A stretch of DNA of 64,000 bases from JAHRVQ01 sp047616645 (lineage in GTDB: Bacteria; Pseudomonadota; Gammaproteobacteria; Pseudomonadales; Azotimanducaceae): assembly GCA_047616645.1 (NCBI GenBank), contig JBLHIH010000001.1:1-64000 (forward strand). Reading direction: 5' to 3'. Position numbers and translations under genes: made by a program. Position 1 is the first letter of the stretch. Each line of letters starts with the position of its first letter. Positions 36,387 to 45,638 of this stretch are shown here, in pieces. The notes under the pieces were generated by a model. That model saw nothing but the letters and a program-made list of their open reading frames with translations, did no database searches and was not told the origin of the DNA.

Positions 36387-37556
36387 CTAAATTACTTTGA
36401 GCTTCTTGCAAGCTTGAATGATTGTCGCATCATTTTTAGCAAAACAAAAACGGACATACTTATCTTTAGGCGCGACATCATAGAATACTGAAATGGGAAT
36501 GGCAGCAACGCCAATCTCTTGAGTGAGATAATTGGCAAATTCAACGTCACTTATATCAGAAATTTCACTGTAGTCAGCTAATTGGAAGTAGGTGCCAGTG
36601 CTTGGTCTTAATGTAAATTTTGAGTTTGTTAGCTGATCGAGAAAAAGATCTCTTTTAGATTGGTAGAAATTGGGTAGATTAAGATAGTGATCACTATGGT
36701 ATTCCATAAACTCTGCTATTGCCCACTGAGTCGGTGTATGGGTGGTAAAGGTGACAAACTGATGAATTTTTCTAAATTCTATTGTGAGCTCTGATGGCGC
36801 TATGCAATAAGCAACCTTCCAGCCAGTCGCATGATAGGTTTTTCCAAAGGATGAAATGATAAAACTACGGCTTCTTAGAAATTCATCTTCGAGTAGACTG
36901 ATATGACGTAGACCATCGAAGACCATGTGCTCGTAAACTTCATCTGATATTAAGAAAATATCGGTATTTGAAATGAGCTTAGTGAGTGCATCGATATCTG
37001 TTTGTTCTAAAATTCTGCCGGAAGGGTTGTGGGGTGAGTTTAGAATAATCGCACGCGTTTGATGATTAATCTTTGCTTTTACTTTTTCCCAATCTATACC
37101 TGACTGAGTTGCAGATGCTATGTCTATGTCGACGTGTATTGTTTTTCCTTGGGCTAAGGTAATGGCGGGTTCATAGGCGTCGTAAGCTGGATCAAAAATG
37201 ATCACTTCATCACCAGGCCTGACCAATGTTTGAATAGCAACAAAGAGTGCCTCTGTTGCTCCTGACGTCACTGTTATTTCATTGAACATATCAACTTTTA
37301 CATCATAGAGTTTGTCCACCTTACGCATGATTTCTTGACGTAAATATTCAACCCCAATCATAGGTGGATATTGATTTAAGCCCTTTTTTAGGTATTTTGT
37401 GAGTAAGTTAATGAGTGGTTCAGGAACAGGGAAATCAGGGAAACCTTGAGACAGGTTTATTGCATCGTATTCTGCAGCCATATTTGACATGGTTGTGAAT
37501 ATGGTCGTACTTATGTGGGGTAGCTTACTTGAGAGCTTACTTGAAGGTATCGGCAA
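36387..37556 (-). CDS. PLP-dependent aminotransferase (YbdL/KAT-like)
   Basis: 389 residues of class I/II aminotransferases. The PLP lysine is in SSFGKTYHATGWKVAY; SGATEALFVAIQTL, LNSPHNPSGRI and ISDEVYEHMVFDG are family blocks, and the C-terminal Arg is in YVRFCFAKND. YbdL and kynurenine/glutamine transaminase K use methionine, glutamine and aromatic amino acids. Coupling to the omega-amidase makes the reaction irreversible and suggests a role in methionine salvage or alpha-ketoglutarate return. Confidence 0.92.
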   Translation of the reverse strand: MPIPSSKLSSKLPHISTTIFTTMSNMAAEYDAINLSQGFPDFPVPEPLINLLTKYLKKGLNQYPPMIGVEYLRQEIMRKVDKLYDVKVDMFNEITVTSGATEALFVAIQTLVRPGDEVIIFDPAYDAYEPAITLAQGKTIHVDIDIASATQSGIDWEKVKAKINHQTRAIILNSPHNPSGRILEQTDIDALTKLISNTDIFLISDEVYEHMVFDGLRHISLLEDEFLRSRSFIISSFGKTYHATGWKVAYCIAPSELTIEFRKIHQFVTFTTHTPTQWAIAEFMEYHSDHYLNLPNFYQSKRDLFLDQLTNSKFTLRPSTGTYFQLADYSEISDISDVEFANYLTQEIGVAAIPISVFYDVAPKDKYVRFCFAKNDATIIQACKKLKVI

Positions 37557-37630
37557 ACCTATATCTCTATTATAGTTGGCTGACTACTTTACGTTGATTT
37601 TTGCTTAATTTCTAATCTCTTTATACCTGC

Positions 37631-37932
37631 CTAGGCTACATAGTCTACGGAGTGTTGCCTGACAAACTCTATAGTGTTAAGAATAGCTTGATCAACGCTT
37701 TCATCCATCTCCTTGCTCTCTTGAGGTGATGTATAAAAGCTCATGTCGACGGTGTGCCTAACATAGCGAGGGGGAGATGATTTAACGTCACACATGCAAT
37801 ATCCGATAATTGTTCTTGAGACAAGTTTTCATCACTTGTGATTATTCGGCTTAATTTATCGAAAACAACCAATTCGTACCAATTGTGGATGTTGTTATCC
37901 ATTTTACTAATTCCATTTCCATCATCTTCCAT
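37631..37932 (-). pseudogene. ComFB-like gene with a one-base deletion
   Basis: The first part reads MDNNIHNWYELVVFDKLSRI (from 37902) and LSDIACVTLNHLP, the ComFB pattern (VxNxxE, then DVAxxALNxLP). The expected continuation PRYVRHTVDMSFYTS lies in another frame, which runs on to a TAG at 37631. Adding one C to the run of five C (coding strand, near 37770) restores a single protein of about 90-100 residues. ComFB-family proteins were named for a late-competence locus; some bind cyclic dinucleotides. As read, the gene is broken and ends at 37741. Confidence 0.65.
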
Positions 37933-37977
37933 TGAAGTATAGACTGCCTTTCCAAAGAAGCGAGATGGGAAGACCGC

Positions 37978-39216
37978 ATGTTTAAAGAGATGTTCTTGAA
38001 AGGAATCGTGTTAGTACTGGCCTTAGTAGTGACGGGCTGTGGGCGTGACAATGCAATTGAGGACGTTAACATTGTTGAGAAATCAACTGTTTTAACAGGG
38101 CAGGCGCTTGCGGATAAATATCTCATTGTTGATACACATATTGATGTTCCTTGGCGCTTAAAAAAGAATATGGAGGACGTGGGAGAAGCAACAGAAAAAG
38201 GTCAATTTGACTATCCCCGAGCGAAGGAAGGCGGTCTCAATGTGCCCTTTATGTCGATCTATATACCTGCATCAGTCGATGAAGAAGGCGGGGCAACCGC
38301 ACTTGCAGATGATCTGATCGATCTTGTCGAAAATATTGTCCATGCTCATCCTGACAAATTTGCACTCGCTGCAACGACTACATCAATTGAAGAAAATTTT
38401 AAGAATGGATTAATTTCACTGGCGCTAGGTATGGAGAATGGCGGGCCTATTGCCGGAGATTTTAAGAATCTACAACACTTCTACGATAGAGGTATTCGGT
38501 ATATAACGCTCACTCACTCTAAAAGTAATCATATTTCAGATTCATCTTACGATGAAAACAAACGCTGGGATGGGCTGAGTGAATTTGGCGAAACGTTAAT
38601 TCCTGAAATGAACCGTTTAGGTGTAATGGTTGATATTTCTCATGTCTCGGACGCCGCATTTTATGATGTTATAAAGATTAGTAAGGCGCCTGTTATTGCG
38701 TCTCATTCTTCCGTGAGACATTTTGTGCCGGGTTTTGAACGTAATATGAATGATGACATGCTTTTAGCCTTAGCTAAAAACGGCGGCGTGATGCAACTCA
38801 ATATAGGTTCTACTTTTATAAGTGAAAAATCTCGTGCAAGTTCAAACCTTACTCGAGAAATGGGTAAGAAGTACTTGGAAGAACATGCACTTGATCCTGA
38901 TTCCAAAGCGGGTAAAGCAGCCATAGAAAAAGTAAAGCTAGAATACCCCCTCTTTTACGCCAGTATGGATAATGTGTTAGATCATATTGATCATGTCGTT
39001 AAACTCACCAGTATAGATCATATCGGTATCGGCTCTGATTTTGACGGAGTAGGGGATTCATTGCCCGTGGGATTCAAAGATGTTAGCGATTATCCTGCCT
39101 TTATTGATGGTTTACTTTCAAGAGGCTACTCTGAAGTAGAAATCGAAAAAATATTGAGTGGCAATATCATGCGCGTATGGCGGGAAGTTGAGTTGTTTGC
39201 CAGCAGCGCTCAATAA
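37978..39216 (+). CDS. Lipoprotein membrane dipeptidase, peptidase M19
   Basis: 412 residues. Lipoprotein signal ending VLALVVTGC (Cys about 21). The binuclear zinc site of M19 renal-type dipeptidases is visible: DTHIDVP near residue 52, bridging Glu in ALGMENGGPI, His in DISHVSDAAF and ASHSSVRH, and GIGSDFDGVGD. It hydrolyses dipeptides, including D-amino acid-containing ones, and some lactones. The longer linker QLNIGSTFISEK with an acidic insertion fits the extracellular group. Nearest relative in the window is the wrecked copy at 24165. Confidence 0.92.
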   Translation: MFKEMFLKGIVLVLALVVTGCGRDNAIEDVNIVEKSTVLTGQALADKYLIVDTHIDVPWRLKKNMEDVGEATEKGQFDYPRAKEGGLNVPFMSIYIPASVDEEGGATALADDLIDLVENIVHAHPDKFALAATTTSIEENFKNGLISLALGMENGGPIAGDFKNLQHFYDRGIRYITLTHSKSNHISDSSYDENKRWDGLSEFGETLIPEMNRLGVMVDISHVSDAAFYDVIKISKAPVIASHSSVRHFVPGFERNMNDDMLLALAKNGGVMQLNIGSTFISEKSRASSNLTREMGKKYLEEHALDPDSKAGKAAIEKVKLEYPLFYASMDNVLDHIDHVVKLTSIDHIGIGSDFDGVGDSLPVGFKDVSDYPAFIDGLLSRGYSEVEIEKILSGNIMRVWREVELFASSAQ

Positions 39217-39237
39217 CAGAGCACCACATAAAACAGC

Positions 39238-40161
39238 TTACAACCAATCCCGTATAGGAAGGTAGTCATCGTAAAGCGTCGCTTCTGGTGATCCAATCTC
39301 GGGTTGCCAGTTGTACTTCCAAATCGCACGGGGTGGCATCGAAGCTAACACTGATTCAATACGTCGGCCTGACTGAATACCATATCGAGTACCTCTATCT
39401 ATCGCGAGATTAAATTCGGCGTATCGACCGCGGCGATAGAGTAAAAACTCTTCGTTTTCCGCGGTGTAAGGCGTGTGGCATCTATTCTCTAATATGGGTT
39501 GATAGGCGGGCAGTATGTGATCACCAATACTGCGAACCATCTCAAAACTTTGCTCAAATCCACCTTCAGTCCAATCATCAAAAAATAACCCGCCTACGCC
39601 ACGTGCCTCCTTACGGTGATTCAATACAAAATAGTTATCACACCAAGATTTTAAGCGAGTATAGACATCTTCACCAAATGGATCACATGCATCTTTAGCA
39701 GTTTGATGCCAGTGAATGACATCTTCTCTGAATGGATAGTATGGTGTTAAATCAAAGCCACCACCAAAGTGCCACGTATTCTCATCGATGAGAAAAAAAC
39801 GTAAATTCGCATGAAAGGTGGGCACAAAGGGATTTCTTGGGTGCATGATCATTGAGATTGCAGTAGCTTGAAAACCTTTGCCAGCAAGGTGAGGGTTTCG
39901 CTCGCTTGCTGCTGCAGGCAAACTGTCTCCAAGGCTATAGGAAAACTGCACCGCACCGCGCTCAATGTGGGGACCTTTTTCAGGGTTATCAATGATTCTT
40001 GGTCGTGAGTGTCCACCATTTTCCTGATGGATGTCTTCCATGCTAAAACCAATGCCTCCATCTATTTCACCCAGCACATCACAAATTTTAGTTTGTAAGC
40101 TAAAAAAATATTCTTTCACTAGTTCAATGTTGGGACTGCTCATGAATCTATCTACCTCCAT
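39238..40161 (-). CDS. hemF: Aerobic coproporphyrinogen-III oxidase
   Basis: 307 residues, the standard length. Family blocks: ENGGHSRPRIIDNPEKG-like segment, NPFVPTFHANLRFF, WHFGGGFDLTPYYPF, RGVGGLFFDDW and GRYAEFNLAIDRGTRYGIQS. HemF uses oxygen to convert coproporphyrinogen III to protoporphyrinogen IX in heme synthesis, so the cell lives with oxygen. It is convergent with the M19 dipeptidase. Confidence 0.97.
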   Translation of the reverse strand: MEVDRFMSSPNIELVKEYFFSLQTKICDVLGEIDGGIGFSMEDIHQENGGHSRPRIIDNPEKGPHIERGAVQFSYSLGDSLPAAASERNPHLAGKGFQATAISMIMHPRNPFVPTFHANLRFFLIDENTWHFGGGFDLTPYYPFREDVIHWHQTAKDACDPFGEDVYTRLKSWCDNYFVLNHRKEARGVGGLFFDDWTEGGFEQSFEMVRSIGDHILPAYQPILENRCHTPYTAENEEFLLYRRGRYAEFNLAIDRGTRYGIQSGRRIESVLASMPPRAIWKYNWQPEIGSPEATLYDDYLPIRDWL

Positions 40162-40315
40162 AAAGAATGCGAACCTTACCCACTTCTTGTCCTGAATTGA
40201 AGTCCGAAGCTATTGCCTTCGTTCTGAGCATTTGGGATATTGCATCTCTTAATAATCTTGAAGTAAAACTAATGTCTTATCAGAGCTAATATGAGAGCAA
40301 CTATAAAGAGCTACC

Positions 40316-41674
40316 ATGAATGATTTAATACTCGAAAATTTAATGGCGCGTTTAAAGGAAAGCAACAATGCATTTGTTTTGCGCTACAGAGGGTTAGATG
40401 AACGTCGTCAACCTGTTCATACGGTTTATGGTGGCGCGCATTTGTATAAAAGCGGGGCATCAAGGAAACTTGCGATGCTGGCCCAAGGTCATTTTGCTGA
40501 ATATGCGCAAAATGAAAGAGATCTTGCTCTTGCCCTGGGCTTTGATATTGAAAATAACGCAATGGGGCGTGGATCTTTAGCTTCGGTATTCAAATTAGTA
40601 TTTGAGCGAGTGAAGCTCAAATTAGTCAATGAAGCAGTAGAAGATCACCGCGTTGATTTTGAAGACGGTTATGGCGTTCGCAGTGATGAGGAAGAAGATA
40701 GACACGTTGAATCATCGGCTTCTGCAATGGCCACGGATATGGCGGAAGCGCTATTGCCGCCTTTTGTGGGTATCAGGATCAAGGCCCTGTCTGAAGAAGC
40801 AAAACATCGTTCATTAAGAACCTTGCTACTGTATTTGGATACTTTACTTAGTCAAAGTAGTGGTGTGTTACCACCAAACTTTATCGTTACTTTGCCGAAA
40901 GTAATATCAATTGAGCAAGTAAATGTTGTATCGGAATTTCTCGAACACATCGAAAATCAATGGGGACTTGAGGATCAATCTATTCAACTGGAACTGATGT
41001 TAGAAAATGTTCAGTGTCTGTTTGATGAGTATGGCAGCGTTCTACTGCCGAAGTTTATTGCTGCTGGTAAGGGACGTGTATCTGGCGTGATTTTAGGCAC
41101 CTTTGATTATACTGCGAGTGGTAACATTGCGGCACATTACCAAACACATACTCATCCGTCGGCGGATTTTGCTCGTCAGATGATGCTAAGTTGTTTAACA
41201 GGCACGGATGTAGCGATGTCCGATGGTATTACGAATATTATGCCGATAGCCCCCCATAAGGGAGATCAACTCAGTCAAGAACAGGAAAAAGAAAATTATT
41301 CAGTTGTCACTAAGGCATGGAAATTACACTTCGATAATATTTGTCACTCATTAGAACTGGGTATCTATCAAGGGTGGGATCTTAATCCTGCCCAAATACC
41401 GATTAGATATGCTGCGATCTATTATTTTTTTCTCACCGGTTTAGAGGCCGCTACAAATCGGCTTCGCACATTTATCAACAAAGCAGCACAAGCATCTATG
41501 GTGGGTAATACCTTTGACGATGCTGCAACAGGACAAGGGCTGGTTAATTTTTTTGTAAATGGCATCAATTGCGGTGCTTTGACCGAGGCAGAAGCGCTAG
41601 AAACAGGAATTACTTTAGATGAGTTAAAAAAACGCTCATTTAAACTCATCGTTGAAAACAGAATTCGGAATTAA
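40316..41674 (+). CDS. DUF6986 / HpcH-HpaI aldolase-like protein
   Basis: 452 residues. VDFEDGYGVRSDEEED near residue 117, FIVTLPKVISIEQVN, IQLELMLENVQCLF and GTFDYTASGNIAAHYQ, ending in FINKAAQASMVGNTFDDAAT, match the aldolase-superfamily (HpcH/HpaI, citrate lyase beta) group often labelled DUF6986 or PEP kinase-like. The Glu and Asp that would hold the metal in aldolases (QLELMLEN, GTFDYTA) are there. Real activity is not known. It lies two bases before an acyl-CoA dehydrogenase, so it probably acts on a CoA ester or related acid. Confidence 0.7.
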   Translation: MNDLILENLMARLKESNNAFVLRYRGLDERRQPVHTVYGGAHLYKSGASRKLAMLAQGHFAEYAQNERDLALALGFDIENNAMGRGSLASVFKLVFERVKLKLVNEAVEDHRVDFEDGYGVRSDEEEDRHVESSASAMATDMAEALLPPFVGIRIKALSEEAKHRSLRTLLLYLDTLLSQSSGVLPPNFIVTLPKVISIEQVNVVSEFLEHIENQWGLEDQSIQLELMLENVQCLFDEYGSVLLPKFIAAGKGRVSGVILGTFDYTASGNIAAHYQTHTHPSADFARQMMLSCLTGTDVAMSDGITNIMPIAPHKGDQLSQEQEKENYSVVTKAWKLHFDNICHSLELGIYQGWDLNPAQIPIRYAAIYYFFLTGLEAATNRLRTFINKAAQASMVGNTFDDAATGQGLVNFFVNGINCGALTEAEALETGITLDELKKRSFKLIVENRIRN

Positions 41675-41676
41675 AC

Positions 41677-43320
41677 ATGAATTATACAAATGCTTTTGAA
41701 TATTGTGGGGAACTCATTGAAAAAGGTTTGAGTTATGTAAAGTACAAATCAAGTGGCAAAGAAGGAAATGGTCTTGATGACCACCAACAGGCAATTTACG
41801 ATTTGTCATTTAGCTATGCCGAATTAAAGGCTGCGAAAAACTTCCAACAGTTTGCCCAATCTAAAAGTGAAAGAGAGCAAGCATTGGCAAACGTTTTTGC
41901 TGCAGATGTCATTACACAGATATTGAGTAGATTAAAAAGAGCGCCGCAAGATATTGGTTTGAGTTCTTTAGATTTTGAAGGGAAGGATTTTGAAGGGAAG
42001 GACGCAAAAAACGAAAGCGTCGTACGCAATTTTATCAGTCAGCATCTATCTAGTGATTATTTAGGTGCCTTGGGTTCAGAATTATCAAATAACGAAGGTA
42101 ATCTAGGGGATCGAGGTCTTGATGAAGAAAAACAGCTTATGGCGGATACTTTTCACCAATTTGGAATAGATCTTGTAGAACCCTTTGCGGAAAGAATACA
42201 TCGAGAAGATTTGATGATACCCGATTCCATTCTTGACGGATTAAAAGAACTTGGGTGTTTCGGTCTATCGGTTCCTGAACGGTTTGGTGGACTTTTACCC
42301 AACGATAAAGAAGATAGTCTCGGTATGATTGTTGTGACAGAAGAATTATCGAGAAGCTCGCTCGCTGGTGCAGGAAGTCTTATCACTCGGCCCGAAATTA
42401 TGGCGAGAGCACTGTTGGAAGGAGGCACAGATGAACAACAAAAAAACTGGCTACCAAAACTCGCCCTAGGTGAGCCCCTCTGTGGTATTGCCATTACGGA
42501 ACCTGACTATGGTTCAGATGTTGCCTCTATACGCCTTCAAGGAACAGAAGTTGAAGGAGGATGGCTACTAAATGGGGCTAAGACCTGGAGCACCTTCGCA
42601 GGGAAAGCGGGTGTCTTGTTGACATTGGCGCGAACAAACAATGATCTGACACTTGGGCACCGTGGATTAAGTCTATTTATGGTGGAAAAACCCTCTACAA
42701 ATGATCATAAATTCGATGTTGTACAAGATGATGGTGGTCGTTTATCCGGTGTGGCTATCCCGACAGTTGCCTACCGTGGTATGCATTCATATCAACTTTT
42801 CTTCGATAATTTTTTTATTCCAAGTTCCAACTTATTAGGTGGAGAAAAAGGTCTTGGCAAAGGTTTCTACTATACTATGCGTGGGTTTATGGGAGGTAGA
42901 ATACAAACTGCCGCTAGGGCATGTGGCGTGATGCAGGCTGCGTTTGATGCTGCCGTTGTTTATGCAAATGACCGCAAGGTTTTTGGCAAGACCATCGCCA
43001 GCTACCAACTGACCCAATGCAAAATAGCGAGGATGGCAGCTTACTTAGCTGGATGTAGACAGTATACTTACGCTATAGGGCGATTGATGGACAAAAGTGA
43101 AGGTCAGACAGAAGTAAGTCTTGTCAAGTTATTGGCTTGTAAAACGGCGGAATGGTTAACTCGAGAAGCCATGCAAATACACGGTGGCATGGGTTATGCG
43201 GAAGAATCGGCGGTGAGTCGATATTGGTTGGATGCGCGGGTACTCTCCATATTCGAGGGCACAGAGGAAACACTTGCCTTAAAAGTCATCGGACGTCATT
43301 TGGTAGAGAATTCACTATAG
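41677..43320 (+). CDS. Acyl-CoA dehydrogenase with long N-terminal extension, methylsuccinyl-CoA dehydrogenase-like
   Basis: 547 residues: an unusual helical N-terminal extension of about 150 residues, then the ACAD fold (LCGIAITEPDYGSDVASIRL, WLLNGAKTWSTFAGKAG, GFMGGRIQTAARACGVMQAA, QIHGGMGYAEESAVSRYWLD). The terminal SIFEGTEETLALKVIGRHL carries the active-site Glu region. Length and extension resemble (2S)-methylsuccinyl-CoA dehydrogenase of the ethylmalonyl-CoA pathway, but the pathway genes ccr and mch are not here, so this is tentative. A 15-bp tandem repeat lies near residue 99-108. Two bases after the aldolase-like gene. Confidence 0.8.
   Translation: MNYTNAFEYCGELIEKGLSYVKYKSSGKEGNGLDDHQQAIYDLSFSYAELKAAKNFQQFAQSKSEREQALANVFAADVITQILSRLKRAPQDIGLSSLDFEGKDFEGKDAKNESVVRNFISQHLSSDYLGALGSELSNNEGNLGDRGLDEEKQLMADTFHQFGIDLVEPFAERIHREDLMIPDSILDGLKELGCFGLSVPERFGGLLPNDKEDSLGMIVVTEELSRSSLAGAGSLITRPEIMARALLEGGTDEQQKNWLPKLALGEPLCGIAITEPDYGSDVASIRLQGTEVEGGWLLNGAKTWSTFAGKAGVLLTLARTNNDLTLGHRGLSLFMVEKPSTNDHKFDVVQDDGGRLSGVAIPTVAYRGMHSYQLFFDNFFIPSSNLLGGEKGLGKGFYYTMRGFMGGRIQTAARACGVMQAAFDAAVVYANDRKVFGKTIASYQLTQCKIARMAAYLAGCRQYTYAIGRLMDKSEGQTEVSLVKLLACKTAEWLTREAMQIHGGMGYAEESAVSRYWLDARVLSIFEGTEETLALKVIGRHLVENSL
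41971..42000 (+). repeat. 15-bp in-frame duplication in the acyl-CoA dehydrogenase gene
   Basis: Two perfect copies of a 15-base unit (41971-41985 and 41986-42000) encode DFEGK twice, in the N-terminal extension outside the catalytic fold. Confidence 0.9.
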
Positions 43321-43386
43321 TGATGGCACTAGCGTTATAGGATGAGATTTCATTATAATGCTGATATTAAAAATTAGGGGTAGAAC

Positions 43387-44601
43387 ATGGATCTGAGTTT
43401 CAGCAAAGAAGATTTTGAATTCCAACAGGAAGTACGTGATTGGATAAAAGAAAACTATCCAGAAGAAATGAAAGCTCGGCACAATCGTAGTGCTAATGGC
43501 CACCTTGAAAAAGAGGATCACGTTTATTGGCAGCAGGCGCTGTATAAAAGAGGTTGGGCAGGATTAAATTGGCCAGCTGAGTTTGGTGGTCCTGATTTTA
43601 CAGCGACTCAGCGTTATCTTTACGATTTAGAAATGTCTGCTGCCCATACTTTACATGTGCTGCCCTTCGGTATGTCTATGGTCGCGCCTGTGATCATGAA
43701 GTACGGCACCAAAGAGCAACAAGATAAGTACTTGCCAGATATATTAACTAGCCGAGTTTGGTGGTGTCAGGGTTATTCCGAACCAGGCTCAGGATCGGAT
43801 TTAGCCTCTTTGAGAACCAAAGCAGTTCGAGATGGTGATGATTACATTATTAATGGTAGTAAAACCTGGAATACCCTCGGTCAATACGCTGACATGATAT
43901 TTTGTTTGGTGAGAACTAGTGACGAAGAAATTCGTCAGAAGGGAATATCCTTCTTACTGATCGACATGAAATCCCCTGGCATTGAAGTGCGCCCTATAAT
44001 TACTATCGATGGACCGCCAGAGGGTAGACAGGAAATTAACGAAATTCATTTTACCGATGTGCGAGTGCCGGTCGAAAACTGCATTGGCGAGGAGGGTAAA
44101 GGTTGGACTTACGCTAAGTACCTGCTCGAATTTGAACGTGGAAATGCCTATTCACATGGTCTAAAGGCAGGTTTGGCCTCTTTGAAGTCTATCGCAGCTA
44201 CTGAAAAAGGCTCTGATGGATTGGCATTAACTGAAGATGAATCTTTTCAGGCAAAATTAAGTACAGTAGAAATTGAAATCCACGCTATGGAATTCACTGA
44301 ACTTCGAATACTCAGCAGTTTATCCGCAGGAAAAAATGTTGGGCCGGAGTCTTCTCTCTTGAAATGTCGAGGAACAGAAATACAACAATCCTTGACTGAA
44401 TTGATGGTTGAAGCTGTGGGTAACTATGCTGTTCCTTTTGATAATACCGGCTCTTTAAAAGGCATTAACTTTGATCCAATTGGACCAGAGTACGCGAGCA
44501 GTGCATCACCAAGTTATTTCAATACTCGCAAAGTATCTATTTACGCCGGTTCGAATGAAATACAAAGAAACATCATGGCGAAAATGGTATTGGGTCTATA
44601 A
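43387..44601 (+). CDS. Acyl-CoA dehydrogenase (FadE-like, large-subunit type)
   Basis: 404 residues. FAD and substrate motifs: QGYSEPGSGSDLASLRTKAV, YIINGSKTWNTLGQYADMI, EIHFTDVRVPVENCIGEEGK and RKVSIYAGSNEIQRNIMAKM at the end. This group (often called pimeloyl-CoA dehydrogenase large subunit or steroid/isoprenoid ACAD) acts on bulky or branched acyl-CoAs, sometimes with a smaller partner, none of which is here. It lies 66 bases after the previous ACAD and 8 bases before the flavin monooxygenase-like gene. Confidence 0.9.
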   Translation: MDLSFSKEDFEFQQEVRDWIKENYPEEMKARHNRSANGHLEKEDHVYWQQALYKRGWAGLNWPAEFGGPDFTATQRYLYDLEMSAAHTLHVLPFGMSMVAPVIMKYGTKEQQDKYLPDILTSRVWWCQGYSEPGSGSDLASLRTKAVRDGDDYIINGSKTWNTLGQYADMIFCLVRTSDEEIRQKGISFLLIDMKSPGIEVRPIITIDGPPEGRQEINEIHFTDVRVPVENCIGEEGKGWTYAKYLLEFERGNAYSHGLKAGLASLKSIAATEKGSDGLALTEDESFQAKLSTVEIEIHAMEFTELRILSSLSAGKNVGPESSLLKCRGTEIQQSLTELMVEAVGNYAVPFDNTGSLKGINFDPIGPEYASSASPSYFNTRKVSIYAGSNEIQRNIMAKMVLGL

Positions 44602-44609
44602 AAAGACGA

Positions 44610-45638
44610 TTGGGAAAAGTGCTTAAGCTCGGTGTACTCGATCAATCGCCAATTCGCTCAAGCGGCACGGCAGCAGATGCCCTTAATGAGAGCGTTAGAC
44701 TCGCACAGTTGGCTGAATCATTGGGCTATGACCGTTATTGGGTCGCAGAGCACCATGGTTCTAACAGTTTTGCGGGTTCTTCTCCAGAAGTGCTTATTAG
44801 TCGAATCGCCGCCCTAACCCACACAATACGCGTTGGTTCGGGCGGTGTAATGCTGCCTCATTACAGCCCATATAAAGTTGCAGAAAATTTTAATCTCTTA
44901 GAAACAATGTATCCTGGGAGAATTGATTTAGGTATTGGCAGGGCACCTGGCAGTGATATGCAAACATCACAAGCCTTATCCTACGGCTCTCAAATTGGCG
45001 TCGAATATTTCCCCAATAAAGTTGCTGATTTAAAGGCATTTATCGCAGGTGAACCCGGGATTACCAAGGGCTTAGAGAATGTCATGGCCAAGCCAAGACA
45101 GAATTCTTCACCAGAAATATGGATGCTGGGATCCAGCGAGCAAAGTGCGCTATATGCTGCACATTTTGAATTACCGTATTCCTTTGCCCATTTTATTGCC
45201 CCGGATCAGAGTCAGCTTTGTATCTCACAATATTATGATTCCTGTAAACAATCAGGCGTAAAGCCACGGGTAAATCTTGGCGTATTTGTACTTTGCGCTG
45301 AAACCGAAGAAAAAGCCAAAGCACTGGCTGCATGTCGAGATCTGTGGAGATTAAGATTCGAAAAGGGTGACCCCGGTCCGTGTCCTTCAATTGAAGAAGC
45401 GCGTGATTATCCTTATACCGATGCGGAGAGAGAAAGACTAGACCGTCGTAACACCATTGCTGGAACCCCAGAAACTGTTAGAAAACAACTTGAAGCATTA
45501 GCCGCTGCGCATCAGGTTGAAGAGTTGGTCGTTGTGACTATTTGTCACGACTTTGACGATAGGGCGAGCTCTTACAAATTGCTGGCTGATGCTTTTGGAC
45601 TATCTACTACACTATCTACTACACTATCTACTACTTAA
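44610..45638 (+). CDS. LLM-class flavin-dependent oxidoreductase
   Basis: 342 residues of the bacterial luciferase-like superfamily (YhbW-like). Seen: LGVLDQSPIRSSGTAADALN, YDRYWVAEHHGSNSFAGSSP, TIRVGSGGVMLPHYSPYKVA, GRIDLGIGRAPGSD and GTPETVRKQL near the end. The family uses reduced FMN or F420; reaction unknown. The start is uncertain: TTG 44610 or GTG 44619. The C-terminus ends in a 12-bp tandem repeat coding LSTT three times. Confidence 0.87.
   Translation: MGKVLKLGVLDQSPIRSSGTAADALNESVRLAQLAESLGYDRYWVAEHHGSNSFAGSSPEVLISRIAALTHTIRVGSGGVMLPHYSPYKVAENFNLLETMYPGRIDLGIGRAPGSDMQTSQALSYGSQIGVEYFPNKVADLKAFIAGEPGITKGLENVMAKPRQNSSPEIWMLGSSEQSALYAAHFELPYSFAHFIAPDQSQLCISQYYDSCKQSGVKPRVNLGVFVLCAETEEKAKALAACRDLWRLRFEKGDPGPCPSIEEARDYPYTDAERERLDRRNTIAGTPETVRKQLEALAAAHQVEELVVVTICHDFDDRASSYKLLADAFGLSTTLSTTLSTT
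45600..45635 (+). repeat. 12-bp perfect tandem repeat ending the LLM oxidoreductase gene
   Basis: Three copies of a 12-base unit (45600-45611, 45612-45623, 45624-45635, the last with one changed end base) encode LSTT LSTT LSTT at the C-terminus. The array runs into the stop codon of this gene and the convergent end of the dehydrogenase gene (45635). Confidence 0.93.
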
